A stretch of DNA of 64,000 nucleotides from the NCBI RefSeq assembly GCF_001442805.1, contig NZ_CP011131.1:62001-126000 (forward strand), given 5' to 3'. The notes beneath the pieces were generated by a model. It was given only the letters and a program-made list of their open reading frames with translations. It searched no databases and was not told where the DNA came from. This DNA is from Lysobacter gummosus. Its GTDB lineage: Bacteria > Pseudomonadota > Gammaproteobacteria > Xanthomonadales > Xanthomonadaceae. Position numbers and translations under genes: made by a program. Positions 41,836 through 50,920 of the stretch are shown in pieces (the stretch's first letter is position 1; every line of letters starts with the position of its first letter).

Positions 41836-43107
41836 TCAGTCGGTCGGCGCCGAGAACACGGTCTTCAGGAAGCCCGGCCAGGCCGATTCGCGCACGTAGC
41901 TGATCGGCCGGTCGGTGTTGCTGACCTTGTAGCCGTCGCTGGACGTGTCGGAGTTGAATTCCTTCGCGCTCTGCGGGAAGAACACGGCCAGGCCGGTGTC
42001 GCCCTTGTAGCGGCCGCCGATGTTGTTGCCGCTGCTGTAGTTGGCCTTGACCGCCAGCGCCAACGCGGCTTGCGCGTCGCCGATCGCGGCCTTGCTGTCG
42101 GCGTCGATCGCCTTGGTCTTGAGCAGGCTCAGCCAGCCGCCGATGTCCACCCCCAGCGACCCGTCGTAAGGCGTCATGCCCGTGCGCGCGCTACGCGCGG
42201 CCTGTCGCTCGGTGCTGGTGGTCAGGCTTTCGGCGACCGAATCGAGCGCGTCGGCGACCAGGCCGGCCTTGCTCAGATCGATCGACGACAGCGTGGTATG
42301 GCCGCTGGGATTGTTGGTGTAGTAGTCGCGGTAGCTGTCGACGACGAACCGGCCCAGGGACTGGGCCCCGGTGGTAGCCGGCTGCGCGCTGAGCTTGGCG
42401 AGGAAGCCGTAGTCCCAACCTTCGCCCGGCTCGAGTTCCTCGCTGCCGACCAGGAAGTCGGCGCGGTTGCGCAACTCGTAGGCCGGCTCGATCATCGCCA
42501 TCAGGCAGGCATCGAAGGAGACGATATCGAGCTTCTTGTCGCCCAGCGCGGTCTTGATCGCGGCGGCCACGTCGGCGTTGTAGAGCGCGTTGCCGGTTTG
42601 GTCGTCGAAGGACACCGAGCGATGGGTGGATTTCTGGCTCGGCGCGGCGCGGAAGCCCTGGCCGTGGTTCCAGATCACCAGCATGGTGCGCTTGGCCGGA
42701 TACTTTTCGGTCCCCCACTTGATGAACTCGGCCAGCGTGTCCTTATCGCCCATGTCGGTGTTCAACTTGGCCCGGCCCAGGTCCATCAACGCGCCGGCGG
42801 CGGTCGGCTTGTCGCCCTTCTTGACGCGGTAGCGCTTGACCCCGGTCCAGTTGCCGTTGCCGGTGTAGTAGCCGTCGATGCGGCCGTATTCGACCAGGAT
42901 GTTGACCTTGTCGGAGCTGCCGACCTTGGCCATCTGGTCCCAGTTGTGGACGGTGTACTGTTCCAGATTGTTCTTGCCGTTCATGAACACCAGCACGTTC
43001 CACTCGGCTTGGGTGGCCTTCGCGCCGCTGGGAATTTTCCCGGCGATCGCCGCTCCGCAGCACGCGAACAGTGCCGTGGCGAGTAATGCTCTACCTAAGG
43101 ATTTCAT
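41836..43107 (-). CDS. Clostripain-related cysteine peptidase (family C11), secreted
   Basis: A 423-residue protein with a signal peptide (MKSLGRALLATALFACCGAA, cleaved near AIAG). The catalytic dyad is His148 in IWNHGQGF and Cys201 in VSFDACLMAMIEPAYEL, the arrangement of C11 peptidases, which cut after Arg or Lys. EWNVLVFMNGKNNLEQY and MPDLGRAK-like ALMDLGRAKLNT also fit. SEELEPGEGWDYGF follows the cysteine. Probably periplasmic or exported; such predators secrete many proteases. Single gene, AGGAAAAC upstream of the ATG. Confidence 0.9.
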   Translation of the reverse strand: MKSLGRALLATALFACCGAAIAGKIPSGAKATQAEWNVLVFMNGKNNLEQYTVHNWDQMAKVGSSDKVNILVEYGRIDGYYTGNGNWTGVKRYRVKKGDKPTAAGALMDLGRAKLNTDMGDKDTLAEFIKWGTEKYPAKRTMLVIWNHGQGFRAAPSQKSTHRSVSFDDQTGNALYNADVAAAIKTALGDKKLDIVSFDACLMAMIEPAYELRNRADFLVGSEELEPGEGWDYGFLAKLSAQPATTGAQSLGRFVVDSYRDYYTNNPSGHTTLSSIDLSKAGLVADALDSVAESLTTSTERQAARSARTGMTPYDGSLGVDIGGWLSLLKTKAIDADSKAAIGDAQAALALAVKANYSSGNNIGGRYKGDTGLAVFFPQSAKEFNSDTSSDGYKVSNTDRPISYVRESAWPGFLKTVFSAPTD

Positions 43108-43475
43108 CGGTTCGTTTTCCTGAAATGGAGAAGAAAGGCCGCGCGCACGGCGCGCTTCGTTCACGCGGCGAATAGCGAACAAGCATTCGCTGTAGATAGA
43201 AGCGCAAGCAGGCCCATCGACCCCCCTCGCAGTGGCGAGGATTGCGAGCCGATAACTGTGACGTCTATTGGGTAACGCGACACCGATGGCCGCGATGCGG
43301 CGCGGACGCGGACATGCGGCGAAGCCGTCGCATGCGGCACGGTGAATTGCAGGCAAACCCGCGATGCATATGCGCGGTGCGCTATCGCATATCGCCGAGG
43401 CCGATGCTCCACATCGCAGCTATGTTGCGCGTGCCCAGGCTCATGGTGAAGCAGCGCATCGGCGACAGCGCGGGG
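43108..43475. other. Intergenic region
   Basis: About 370 bases upstream of the protease gene. No gene, repeat family or terminator recognised. Several TGCGGC-rich stretches, but no convincing symmetry. Confidence 0.5.
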
Positions 43476-43904
43476 TCAACCGCCGACCTGGGCGACCCAG
43501 TGATCGAGGTTGTAGTAGTTGGTCACCCGCTCGATCTTGCCCTCGCGGATTTCGAAGAACGCGCCGCCCGGCAGCACATAGCGCTGGCCGCGCGCTTCGG
43601 GCAGGCCGGGATCGGTCAGCAGATACTCGCCGTGGACCACATACTCCGCCGCCGCGCGGACGCCGTCGGGCGACACCATCACCACGATATCGCGCAGCTG
43701 CTCGCGGTAATGCCGCGCCATGCGCTCGATGAACGCGGCGAAGGCCTCGCGGCCGGATTCGCGCGCGCCCTGGTTGAGATCGTGCACGACGCCCTCGCCG
43801 AGGGTGGCGAGCATGCCGGCCCAGTCGCCGCGATTGAAGGCGGCGTAATAGGACAGCACCACTTCGGTGGCGCGGTCGTGCAGACGGGTGCCGTCGATCT
43901 TCAT
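43476..43904 (-). CDS. SnoaL-like/NTF2-fold protein
   Basis: A 142-residue single-domain protein: VVLSYYAAFNRGDWAGMLAT (residues 15-34), ESGREAFAAFIERMARHYRE, VHGEYLLTDPGLPEARGQRY and FFEIREGKIERVTNYYNLDH. This order of an N-terminal helix, DLNQG-like strand and a C-terminal RVTNYYN strand is that of ketosteroid-isomerase-related NTF2-fold proteins. Ligand or reaction not evident. Stands alone. Confidence 0.8.
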   Translation of the reverse strand: MKIDGTRLHDRATEVVLSYYAAFNRGDWAGMLATLGEGVVHDLNQGARESGREAFAAFIERMARHYREQLRDIVVMVSPDGVRAAAEYVVHGEYLLTDPGLPEARGQRYVLPGGAFFEIREGKIERVTNYYNLDHWVAQVGG

Positions 43905-44005
43905 GAGCGATCCTGCGGGTAGGGCGGGGCAGGCGCATCATGGCGCATTCGGGCCTAATCGAGGAACCGCCGGCGGCGCGGTTCGCCGCCGTTCGGCGCC
44001 AAAGC

Positions 44006-44032
44006 GAAGGGCCCGCGTTTGGCGGGCCCTTC
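44006..44032. terminator. Terminator hairpin downstream of the MHYT gene
   Basis: GAAGGGCCCGC pairs with GCGGGCCCTTC, an 11-bp perfect stem with loop GTTTG. On the minus strand it is followed by GCTTTGG, a weak T-tract. It lies 52 bases past the stop of the leftward MHYT gene. Confidence 0.65.
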
Positions 44033-44083
44033 TCGTGTACCGCAGCGATGTCCGCCGCGCCGTTCAGACGGCGCGGAGCGGAC

Positions 44084-44833
44084 TCAGATCCGCACCATCG
44101 CGCGCTGACGCTGGCGCAGCAGGCTGATCGTGAGCACCGCCGCCAGCAGCGCGGTGGTGACCACGAAGATGCCCACGCCCAGGTAGCCGCCGCTGACGCC
44201 GCCGGCGGTGGCCGCGCTGCCGGCCTGGTTCGGCACGAAGCTGGCCGCGAGCATGCCGGTGTAGTGCATGCCGCACACGGCCACGCCCATCACCAGCGCG
44301 CTGCCGAGCATCTGGCCCCAGCCGCGCAGGTTGAAGGCCAGCCACAGGGCGACGATGGAGGCGACGATCGCGATCGCCGCCGAAGCCATCACCAGCGTGC
44401 TGTCGTAGACGGTGTCGGCCGGCATCAGCATCGCGGCCATGCCGGCGTAGTGCATGCCGGTCACGCCCAGGCCCATCAGCACGCCGCCGATGATGAGCTT
44501 GCCCCAGTTGAATACGCCGGTGCCGGCGATGCCCAGTCCGGCCATGCACGAAACCACCGCGACCACCGCCGAGCCCAGCGTGATCGGCAGGTCGTAGGTG
44601 ACCTCCACGTTCATGCGGCAGGCGAGCATGGCGATGAAGTGCATGGCCCAGATCGCGCCGCCGCCCATCGCGATGCCGGCCGCGGTGACCGCGCGCCATC
44701 GCGCCGGGCCGCTCGCGTTGGGAATCGCGATCGCCAGCTGCAGCGCGGTGAACGAGCCCAGTACCGACACTACGTAGGAGAGGATGACCAGCAATGGGTC
44801 ATGGATGCATTGGATGGCGTGATCGAGCGGCAT
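44084..44833 (-). CDS. MHYT-domain membrane sensor without output domain
   Basis: A 249-residue protein with about seven transmembrane helices. Three MHYT-type motifs are placed in helices: AMHFIAML (Met64-His65), GMHYAGMAA (Met127-His128) and GMHYTGML (Met189-His190). The family is proposed to bind copper and sense oxygen, CO or NO. Most members continue into GGDEF/EAL or kinase domains; this one ends after the membrane part (RQRQRAMVRI). It lies 145 bases after the ACT/V4R gene on the same strand, so a partner relation is possible. Confidence 0.88.
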   Translation of the reverse strand: MPLDHAIQCIHDPLLVILSYVVSVLGSFTALQLAIAIPNASGPARWRAVTAAGIAMGGGAIWAMHFIAMLACRMNVEVTYDLPITLGSAVVAVVSCMAGLGIAGTGVFNWGKLIIGGVLMGLGVTGMHYAGMAAMLMPADTVYDSTLVMASAAIAIVASIVALWLAFNLRGWGQMLGSALVMGVAVCGMHYTGMLAASFVPNQAGSAATAGGVSGGYLGVGIFVVTTALLAAVLTISLLRQRQRAMVRI

Positions 44834-44978
44834 GGCGAACCCCCTGAGGTGGATGGGTTGAGCTGCAATGAATCGCCGCGGCGCCGTCCCGCGCCGTTGC
44901 GATAAAGCACGTCGGCGCATGCCCGGCGTGCCATGCGCCACGGCGGTCCTTGACCGTGGCGGTCGACCGGCGAACCGG

Positions 44979-45794
44979 TCAGCTTTCGAATTCGAACCGG
45001 CACGTCTCCGCGCCGGTGTTGCGGCATTGGCTTTCCACGACGTGCACGTGGGCGCCGTGCTGGCCTTCCAGCAGCCCGCCGAGCATGCCGCGCAGGAAAT
45101 GGCAGCATTCGCCGCTCTCGCCGCGATGGCAGAAAGGGCTGTTGCGGACCTTGAGCACGTCCTCGTGCAGTTCGGCCTGGACCAGCTGGCGCATCGCCGG
45201 CAGGGCGATGCGGCGCACCGAGTCGGCCAGCGGCAGCTGTCCGCCGAGGGCGAAATCGCGTTTGTAGACCCAGGCGCCGACGCGCTGGCCGATGTAGCGC
45301 AAGGTCGCCTCGCGCTGCGCCGGCGGCAGTTCGCGTTCCAGCGCGACCAGCTGCAGCAGGATGTTGGGGTAGTTGCGCGCCAACTGGGGTAGTAGCGTTT
45401 CCACGCGCTGCGTATCAATAGGCGCAGCCGCGTGCCCCCCCGCCGCACCCGCCGGCGCGACCGGCGCAGCAGCCGCGGACGTCTGTCCCGCGTGACCATT
45501 GCCATTGCCGTTGTTGCGCGCGACCGGAGCCGGCGCGGCCGCCGGCGCGCTCGGCGCGGGCTCGTACGGCGAAGCCTCGAAGCTCTGCACCAGATGATGC
45601 GTGCCCAGCTTCTCTTCGAGCATCAGCAAGGCATCGGCCGGACCCCGCACGACCATGACCAGCACCACGCCTTCATCGCTGTTGAGCATGCGCTGGCGCA
45701 GCAGGGTGAATCCGTTCGCGATGACCACCTGCCCCAAGGCGAGCAAGAGGCCGTCGCGGCGGTCGGACACCACGCGAAACTCGACATCCACCAT
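44979..45794 (-). CDS. ACT-like plus V4R-domain protein with cysteine cluster
   Basis: A 271-residue soluble protein. Residues 1-75 (FRVVSDRRDGLLLALGQVVI) form an ACT-like domain; 76-126 is an Ala/Pro/Gly linker with NGNGNG; residues 127-271 resemble the V4R/HNOB-like fold, with an end pattern FCHRGESGECCHFLRGMLGG, LLEGQHGAHVHVVESQC and GAETCRFEF. Cysteines 222, 230, 231, 257 and 265 could hold a metal or redox site. V4R domains bind small molecules or hydrocarbons in regulators. AGGGGAG precedes the ATG by seven bases. Function unknown; with the MHYT gene it may form a sensing pair. Confidence 0.75.
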   Translation of the reverse strand: MVDVEFRVVSDRRDGLLLALGQVVIANGFTLLRQRMLNSDEGVVLVMVVRGPADALLMLEEKLGTHHLVQSFEASPYEPAPSAPAAAPAPVARNNGNGNGHAGQTSAAAAPVAPAGAAGGHAAAPIDTQRVETLLPQLARNYPNILLQLVALERELPPAQREATLRYIGQRVGAWVYKRDFALGGQLPLADSVRRIALPAMRQLVQAELHEDVLKVRNSPFCHRGESGECCHFLRGMLGGLLEGQHGAHVHVVESQCRNTGAETCRFEFES

Positions 45795-45892
45795 GTAGTA
45801 CTCCCCTGGCCTGTGCGCAGGTCCGTCTGTTCCGACTCATTACGAGCGCGGCCATGACCAAGGGACTGGCGCGCGATGGCGCAGCGTGCCAG

Positions 45893-45913
45893 TTGCGTTA
45901 ACAAAAAACGCAA
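45893..45913. promoter_or_regulatory. Perfect palindrome in promoter of the ACT/V4R gene
   Basis: TTGCGTT-AACAAAA-AACGCAA, a perfect 7-bp inverted repeat with a 7-base spacer, about 100 bases before the start of the leftward gene in the most AT-rich stretch nearby. Looks like a dimeric regulator site; the regulator is unknown. Confidence 0.5.
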
Positions 45914-46015
45914 ACGAAGATCACAGAAAAGCCCGTTTTTTACGCAGTTTATGCGGCTAACACTGCGTGTCGAAGAACCGACCGCATAACAAACGCAAAG
46001 CGTGTCGGAAACCGG

Positions 46016-47035
46016 TCAAAGCGTTTGCGGCGCGAACCATTGCGCCGCCAGATCCAGATCGACGTTGCCGCCGGACACGATCAGGCCGACGCGACGGCCC
46101 GCGAACAACGCCGGATAGGCCAGCACCACCGCCAGCGGCACCGCGCCGGACGGCTCGACCACCAGCTTCATGCGCTCCCAGATCAAGCGCATGGCGGCGA
46201 TGACCTGGCGATCATCGACCAGGCAGATGTCGCGCAGGTGTGAGCGAAGGATAGGAAAGGTGAGCGTGCCCAGTTCCGCGCGCAGGCCGTCGCAGACGGT
46301 GTCGGTCTTGCGGCCGGTGATGCGGCGGCCTTCGAGCAGCGAATCGTGGGCGTCGCGGGCGCCCTCGGGCTCGGCGCCGTAGACGGCGATGGACGGATCG
46401 TGGCCGTGCGCGGCGATCGCGGTGCCCGACAGCAGTCCGCCGCCGCTGACCGGCGCGATCACGGTGTCCAGTTGCGGCGCGCTGGCCAGGAGCTCCAGCG
46501 TGGCCGTGCCTTGGCCGGCGATCACGCGCGGATCGTTGAACGGATGCACCAGCACGCCGCCGGTGCGCGCCAGCACCTGAGCGGTGGCGGCGTCGCGCGC
46601 GGACTGCTCGGGTTCGCAATGGACGATGTCGGCGCCGTAGGCGCGGATCGCGGCGAGCTTGACTTTGGGGGTGTTGTGCGGCGCGACCACGGTGGCGCGG
46701 CCGCCGCGCAGGCGCGCGGCCAGGGCGATGGCGCCGCCGTGGTTGCCCGAGCTCTGGGTGACGATGCCGCGCGCGACTTCCTCGTCGCTGAGCGAGAACA
46801 CCGCATTGCAGGCGCCGCGGAACTTGAACGCGCCGCCGCGTTGCAGGTTCTCGCATTTGAAGTGCAGCTCGCAGCCGGCGGCTTCGTCGATCACGCGCGA
46901 GCGCATGACCGGCGTGGCATGCGCATGCGGGGCGATGCGCGCGGCCGCGGCGAGGATATCGGAATAGGTCGGCGCGGCCGGATCGGCGACGGCGGAGGCG
47001 GGCTCGATGCCTTGCGGAGCGGAGAGATTGTTCAT
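46016..47035 (-). CDS. Threonine/serine dehydratase or serine racemase family, PLP-dependent
   Basis: A 339-residue fold-type II PLP enzyme. The Schiff-base lysine is Lys71 in GGAFKFRGACNAV; the substrate loop SSGNHGGAIALA and the phosphate-binding PVSGGGLLSGTAIA follow, and the end VSGGNVDLD is typical. There is no C-terminal regulatory ACT domain, so it is of the catabolic threonine dehydratase/serine racemase type rather than full-length IlvA. Which reaction it favours cannot be read. Monocistronic, with repeats upstream. Confidence 0.88.
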   Translation of the reverse strand: MNNLSAPQGIEPASAVADPAAPTYSDILAAAARIAPHAHATPVMRSRVIDEAAGCELHFKCENLQRGGAFKFRGACNAVFSLSDEEVARGIVTQSSGNHGGAIALAARLRGGRATVVAPHNTPKVKLAAIRAYGADIVHCEPEQSARDAATAQVLARTGGVLVHPFNDPRVIAGQGTATLELLASAPQLDTVIAPVSGGGLLSGTAIAAHGHDPSIAVYGAEPEGARDAHDSLLEGRRITGRKTDTVCDGLRAELGTLTFPILRSHLRDICLVDDRQVIAAMRLIWERMKLVVEPSGAVPLAVVLAYPALFAGRRVGLIVSGGNVDLDLAAQWFAPQTL

Positions 47036-47152
47036 GGACCAAGCGTAGCGCAGGCGTGTGGAAGGTGGGGTGCGCGGCGTGGCGGAAAGGTGGACCGGTG
47101 TCCGCGGGGATGGGGCGCGATGCATCGTCCGCACCGGACAAGCGCGTCAATG

Positions 47153-47288
47153 CGCCCCCTTTGAAAAAGGGGGCGAGCGCCCGGCGAAGGTATGGTTGCT
47201 GTGCTTGGCTACAGGCGCGGGGGATTTGCTCCGCCGTGCTTTAAAGCAAAAGCAAATCCCCCCTAACCCCCCTTTTTCAAAGGGGGGA
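47153..47288. repeat. Mirrored repeat pair (long and short forms) between dehydratase and ABC operon
   Basis: Long reverse copy 47153-47230: GCCCCCTTTGAAAAAGGGGG, CGAGCGCCCGGCG, about 30 bases, then GCGCGGGGGATTTGC. Short forward copy 47252-47288: CAAATCCCCCCTAA then CCCCCTTTTTCAAAGGGGG. Same layout as the pair after recD. Confidence 0.88.
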
Positions 47289-47322
47289 ACTGCATCGACA
47301 AAGGGAGGGGGCCGCATTGTCC

Positions 47323-48573
47323 TCAGTCGTGGCGCAGCGCCGCGATCGGGTCCAGCCTGGCCGCCTGCCGCGCCGGATACACACCGAAGCCCAAGCCCAC
47401 CGCGGCGCAGAACAGCGCCGACAGCAACACCGGGATCGGCGCCCACGCCACCTGCCAGCCGGCGAAGGCGGCGATCAGATACGCCAGCGCGACCCCGAAC
47501 AACAATCCCAGCGCCGCGCCCGACACGCAGATCACCGTCGCCTCGCGCAGGAACTGCGCGATCACGTCGCGCCGCCGCGCGCCCAGCGCGCGCAGCAGGC
47601 CGATCTCGCGCCGCCGCTCCAGCACGTTGGCGAGCATGATGTTCATGATGCCGATGCCGCCCACCAACAGGCTCACGCCGGCGATCGCGCCCATCACCAC
47701 GCGGAACATGCGCTGCGTCTTCTGATGCTGCTGGAACAATTGCTGCGGCACCACCAGGCGGAAGTCGGACATGCCGGCGTGGCGCTGATTGAGCACGGTC
47801 GACAGCACCCGCGCGCCGGCGGCCAGTTGCGAAGGATCGCGCAAGCGCAGCACGAAGCGATCGACCTCGTCCTCCTGCGGCTGGAACTTGAATCGTGCCC
47901 GCGCGCTGGCCAGCGGCACGTACACGCGGTTGCTCTCCAGCCCCAACTGCACGCCTTCGAACTGATCTTTGCTCAAGTCGCGATCGGCCAGCACACCGAC
48001 CACTTGCAGCCACACGTGATTGACCTTCAGGTCCTGGCCGATGGGATCAACGCCCGGAAACAGATCCGCCGCCGCCTGATGGCCCAGCACCGCCACCGCG
48101 GCCAGGGCGCGATCGTCGGCGTCGGTCAAGGCGCGGCCCTTGGCGATGCGCAGCGACGACAAGTCGAAGTAATCCGGGCTCACGCCGCTGGCCTGGGCGT
48201 CGCTGCGGCCGGCGTCGCTGAAGACCGAATGGGTGCGGATGGGTTTCTCCGCGGCGTAGCGCTGCGCGCCGGGCACCACCGCGAGCGCGGCGTCGGCGTC
48301 GGCCAGGCTCAGGCCCAGGCTGCGCGCGCGGGTTTCGCGCAGGCTGTTTTCGTCCTGCGGCTTGGCCTCGGCGATCAGATTGTTGAGGCCCAGGCTTTCC
48401 ACCAGGCGCAGCGCTTCGCGCCGGCTGCCTTCGCCGACCGCCTGCATCGCCACGATCGCGCCGACGCCGAAGATCATGCCGAGCAAGGTCAGCAGGGTAC
48501 GCAGACGCCGCCGCCACAGTTCCTCGACCGCTTCGCGCCAGATCGGCGGCAGCCAATGCAGGGCACGGCTCAC
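47323..48573 (-). CDS. MacB/FtsX-type ABC transporter permease
   Basis: A 416-residue permease with the 1+3 transmembrane layout of MacB-like proteins: TM1 (LRTLLTLLGMIFGVGAIVAM, about 24-45), a large periplasmic domain (about 45-285), and TMs at about 290-315, 335-360 and 375-400. LLVGGIGIMNIMLANVLERR and the final YPARQAARLDPIAALR are family signatures. These are mechanotransmission transporters that do not move substrate through the bilayer themselves. A GTG start overlapping the upstream TGA (GTGA) is used. Last gene of the five-gene operon. Its ATPase is four genes upstream. Confidence 0.92.
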   Translation of the reverse strand: MSRALHWLPPIWREAVEELWRRRLRTLLTLLGMIFGVGAIVAMQAVGEGSRREALRLVESLGLNNLIAEAKPQDENSLRETRARSLGLSLADADAALAVVPGAQRYAAEKPIRTHSVFSDAGRSDAQASGVSPDYFDLSSLRIAKGRALTDADDRALAAVAVLGHQAAADLFPGVDPIGQDLKVNHVWLQVVGVLADRDLSKDQFEGVQLGLESNRVYVPLASARARFKFQPQEDEVDRFVLRLRDPSQLAAGARVLSTVLNQRHAGMSDFRLVVPQQLFQQHQKTQRMFRVVMGAIAGVSLLVGGIGIMNIMLANVLERRREIGLLRALGARRRDVIAQFLREATVICVSGAALGLLFGVALAYLIAAFAGWQVAWAPIPVLLSALFCAAVGLGFGVYPARQAARLDPIAALRHD

Positions 48574-49958
48574 GGTCGCGCCGCCGGGGTCGCGCGCGCG
48601 GCCGGCTTGCTCGCGCCGGCATCGTTGCCCGAGGGTTCTTTCGGTGGCGCCGCGGTTTCGATCGCGCCGGCCTCGGCCAGCAAGACTTCATCGCCGGCGC
48701 GCAGGCCCGACAGCACCTGCGAGCGCGCCGGCCCGCGCACGCCCAGCTTGATCTCGCGGCGCAGGAAATCGCCGCCGTCGCGCACGCGCACGTAGTCGCG
48801 GCCGTCGTCGCTGTCGATCGCCACGTTGGCCACGCTCAAGGCGCGCGCGTCGAACAAAATCACCCGCGCCTGCAGCCGTTGCCCCGGCACCAGTTTGTAG
48901 CGCGCGATCGCCTCGGCCGGAATCGGCGCCTTCATGCTCAGATACTTCACCGGGCTTTCCTGGCTGCGCACCTTGGCCGCGCTGGCGACCCAGGACAGTT
49001 TGCTGAGAATCTTCTGCTCGGGCCGGCCGACCGGAAACATCTCCACGGCGTTGCCGACATGGATGCCTTGCGCTTCGATCTGCGGCAGGCTCAGATCCAG
49101 CTCCATCGCCGAGGCGTCGGGCAGGCTGCCGTAGTCGAAGCCCGCGCGCAGCGTCGCGCCGATATTGGGTTTTTCGCCGGACCAGTTGCTCGTCAGCATC
49201 AGCACGCCGTCGTTGGGCGCGCGCAGCTCCAGCGCGTCCAGGTCGGCCTGGCGGGTCTTGGCGGCGATGTCGAAGGTCGCGCGCTGCGCGTCGAGCACCG
49301 CCAGTTCCGCGCCGCCGCGCGCGCCGGACTGGCCGCGCTGCCATTGCAGGGTCTCGCGTTTCTCGGTCAGAAAGCGCCGGTCCTGCACGGCGTCGAGCAC
49401 TTCGTTGCGCGCCATCGTGCTCAGGTCGGCGCTGGCGTAGCGGTCGGCGATGCCCAGCTGCACCGCGACCTGGGCCAGATCGACCGCGACCTTGCTCTGC
49501 GCGGTTTCCAGATCGCCCTGCTTGGCCGCGCGCGCGAGCAGATTGCGCTGCACGTCGATCAGGGTCTGGGCGAGTTCCTGCTTGCCTTGTTCGGCCGAGA
49601 AGCGCGCGATCAGGTCGCCTTTCTTGACCGCGCTGCCTTCGGGCAGCATCCACTCGACCTGACGCGCCGCCCAGTTGCGGCCGGGCACGTTCAGCGGCGT
49701 GGACTTGGCCGATTTGAGTTCGCCCTCGCCGCGCACGCTCAGTTGCAGCGGCGCCTGCGTCAGGGTTTCGGTCGCCGCGGGGGCGATGTCGCCGGCGCAG
49801 CCGCTCAGCCACAGCGCGGGGAGGAGCCAACCGAAGAGGCCGATAACCACCGCCTGCGCACTCCCAAGACCGCGACACCCCATCGCGCGCAATCCGCATC
49901 GATCGCCGCGAGAACCTGCGCGCAGCGCCGCAATCCGCCCACCCAGCGCCGCCCTCAT
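48570..49958 (-). CDS. Periplasmic adaptor (HlyD/RND-type), third of three, lipoprotein
   Basis: A 462-residue adaptor. The ATG overlaps the preceding stop (ATGA); a second Met at codon 26 (MGCRGLG) would shorten a long leader. The signal ends WLSGC (lipobox), so it is likely membrane-anchored by lipid. Barrel halves flank an alpha hairpin: WMLPEGSAVKKGDLIARFSA and later LRAPNDGVLMLTSNWSGEKP. The WSGEKP-x-IG motif is typical of adaptors paired with MacB-like ABC pumps. PSGNDAGASKPA forms a short disordered tail. Part of the triple-adaptor operon. Confidence 0.88.
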   Translation of the reverse strand: MRAALGGRIAALRAGSRGDRCGLRAMGCRGLGSAQAVVIGLFGWLLPALWLSGCAGDIAPAATETLTQAPLQLSVRGEGELKSAKSTPLNVPGRNWAARQVEWMLPEGSAVKKGDLIARFSAEQGKQELAQTLIDVQRNLLARAAKQGDLETAQSKVAVDLAQVAVQLGIADRYASADLSTMARNEVLDAVQDRRFLTEKRETLQWQRGQSGARGGAELAVLDAQRATFDIAAKTRQADLDALELRAPNDGVLMLTSNWSGEKPNIGATLRAGFDYGSLPDASAMELDLSLPQIEAQGIHVGNAVEMFPVGRPEQKILSKLSWVASAAKVRSQESPVKYLSMKAPIPAEAIARYKLVPGQRLQARVILFDARALSVANVAIDSDDGRDYVRVRDGGDFLRREIKLGVRGPARSQVLSGLRAGDEVLLAEAGAIETAAPPKEPSGNDAGASKPAARATPAARP

Positions 49959-50920
49959 CGCGCCACACCCTTCGCCGCCACCGGCGCCGCGATCTCCACC
50001 CGCACCGCCTGCCCCGGTCGCAGCGGCGCGCGCGGATCGTCGAGCTGCACGTCCAGATCCAGCACCGGCACCGGCTGCACCTGCGACTTGCTGCGCACCG
50101 CGCGGCCGACCGAGGCGATATGCCCGCGCAGCACGCTGCCGGCGCCGCCTTCCACGACGATGCGCACCGGCGCGCCGACGCTGACTTTCTGCAGATCGCG
50201 CTCGGGCAATTCGGCGCGCACCGCCAGCGTGCTCATGTCGGGAATCTCCGCCACGGTCTGGCCGACCCAGACTTGCGAGCCCACGTCGTATTTCTCGCCT
50301 TCGAAATTACTGCGATGCATCATCAGGCCGTCGCGCGGCGCGATCACGTTCAAGGCGCCCAGCGAGCGCTGCAGACGATCGACGTCGGCCTGCAGTTGCG
50401 CGCGTTCGGCCGCGAGCAGGCGGCGTTCCTGCCGGCGCTGCTCGGCCGACAATGTTTCGCGCCGCTGCGCCAGCGCCATCTTGCGTTCCATCTGCGCGCG
50501 CGCGACCACCAGCTTGCGGTACTCGATGCCGGCGATCAGCTCGGCCGGCTGCTGGGTCTTGCGCTGAGCTTTATCCAGAGCCGCCTGCGCCTCGGAGGTG
50601 GCCAGGCGCTCGCTGCGTTGGCGTTCGGCCAGCTCCAGGTCGAGTTTTTCCAGCTCGCTGTGTTTTTCCTTGAGCTGGCTTTGCTTCTCGGTGAGCTGCT
50701 TGATCACGTCGCTGCTGTCGAAGCTGATCACCTGCTGGCCGCGCTTGACCGGCGCGCCGTCGGTGGCGAGCTGGGTGATGTTGAACTGCCACATGCGCTC
50801 CACGCTCGGCGGCATCAGCGCCGAAGTGCGCCGCGCATAGACCTCGCCGTCCACGCGCAGCGGCGCGGCCGCGGCCGGCAGGCTCGATGCCAGCAACAAC
50901 GCCGCCCACAGGCGCTTCAT
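49955..50920 (-). CDS. Periplasmic adaptor (HlyD-type), second of three
   Basis: A 321-residue adaptor with a cleavable signal peptide (MKRLWAALLLASSLPAAAAP). A hairpin of about 110 residues (LTEKQSQLKEKHSELEKLDL to QLQADVDRLQRSLG) lies between barrel halves; the closing half is VIAPRDGLMMHRSNFEGEKY and VGQTVAEIPDMSTLAVRAEL. No lipobox. It overlaps both neighbouring adaptor genes by ATGA. It differs clearly from the other two in length and sequence, so this is not a recent duplication. Confidence 0.9.
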   Translation of the reverse strand: MKRLWAALLLASSLPAAAAPLRVDGEVYARRTSALMPPSVERMWQFNITQLATDGAPVKRGQQVISFDSSDVIKQLTEKQSQLKEKHSELEKLDLELAERQRSERLATSEAQAALDKAQRKTQQPAELIAGIEYRKLVVARAQMERKMALAQRRETLSAEQRRQERRLLAAERAQLQADVDRLQRSLGALNVIAPRDGLMMHRSNFEGEKYDVGSQVWVGQTVAEIPDMSTLAVRAELPERDLQKVSVGAPVRIVVEGGAGSVLRGHIASVGRAVRSKSQVQPVPVLDLDVQLDDPRAPLRPGQAVRVEIAAPVAAKGVAR

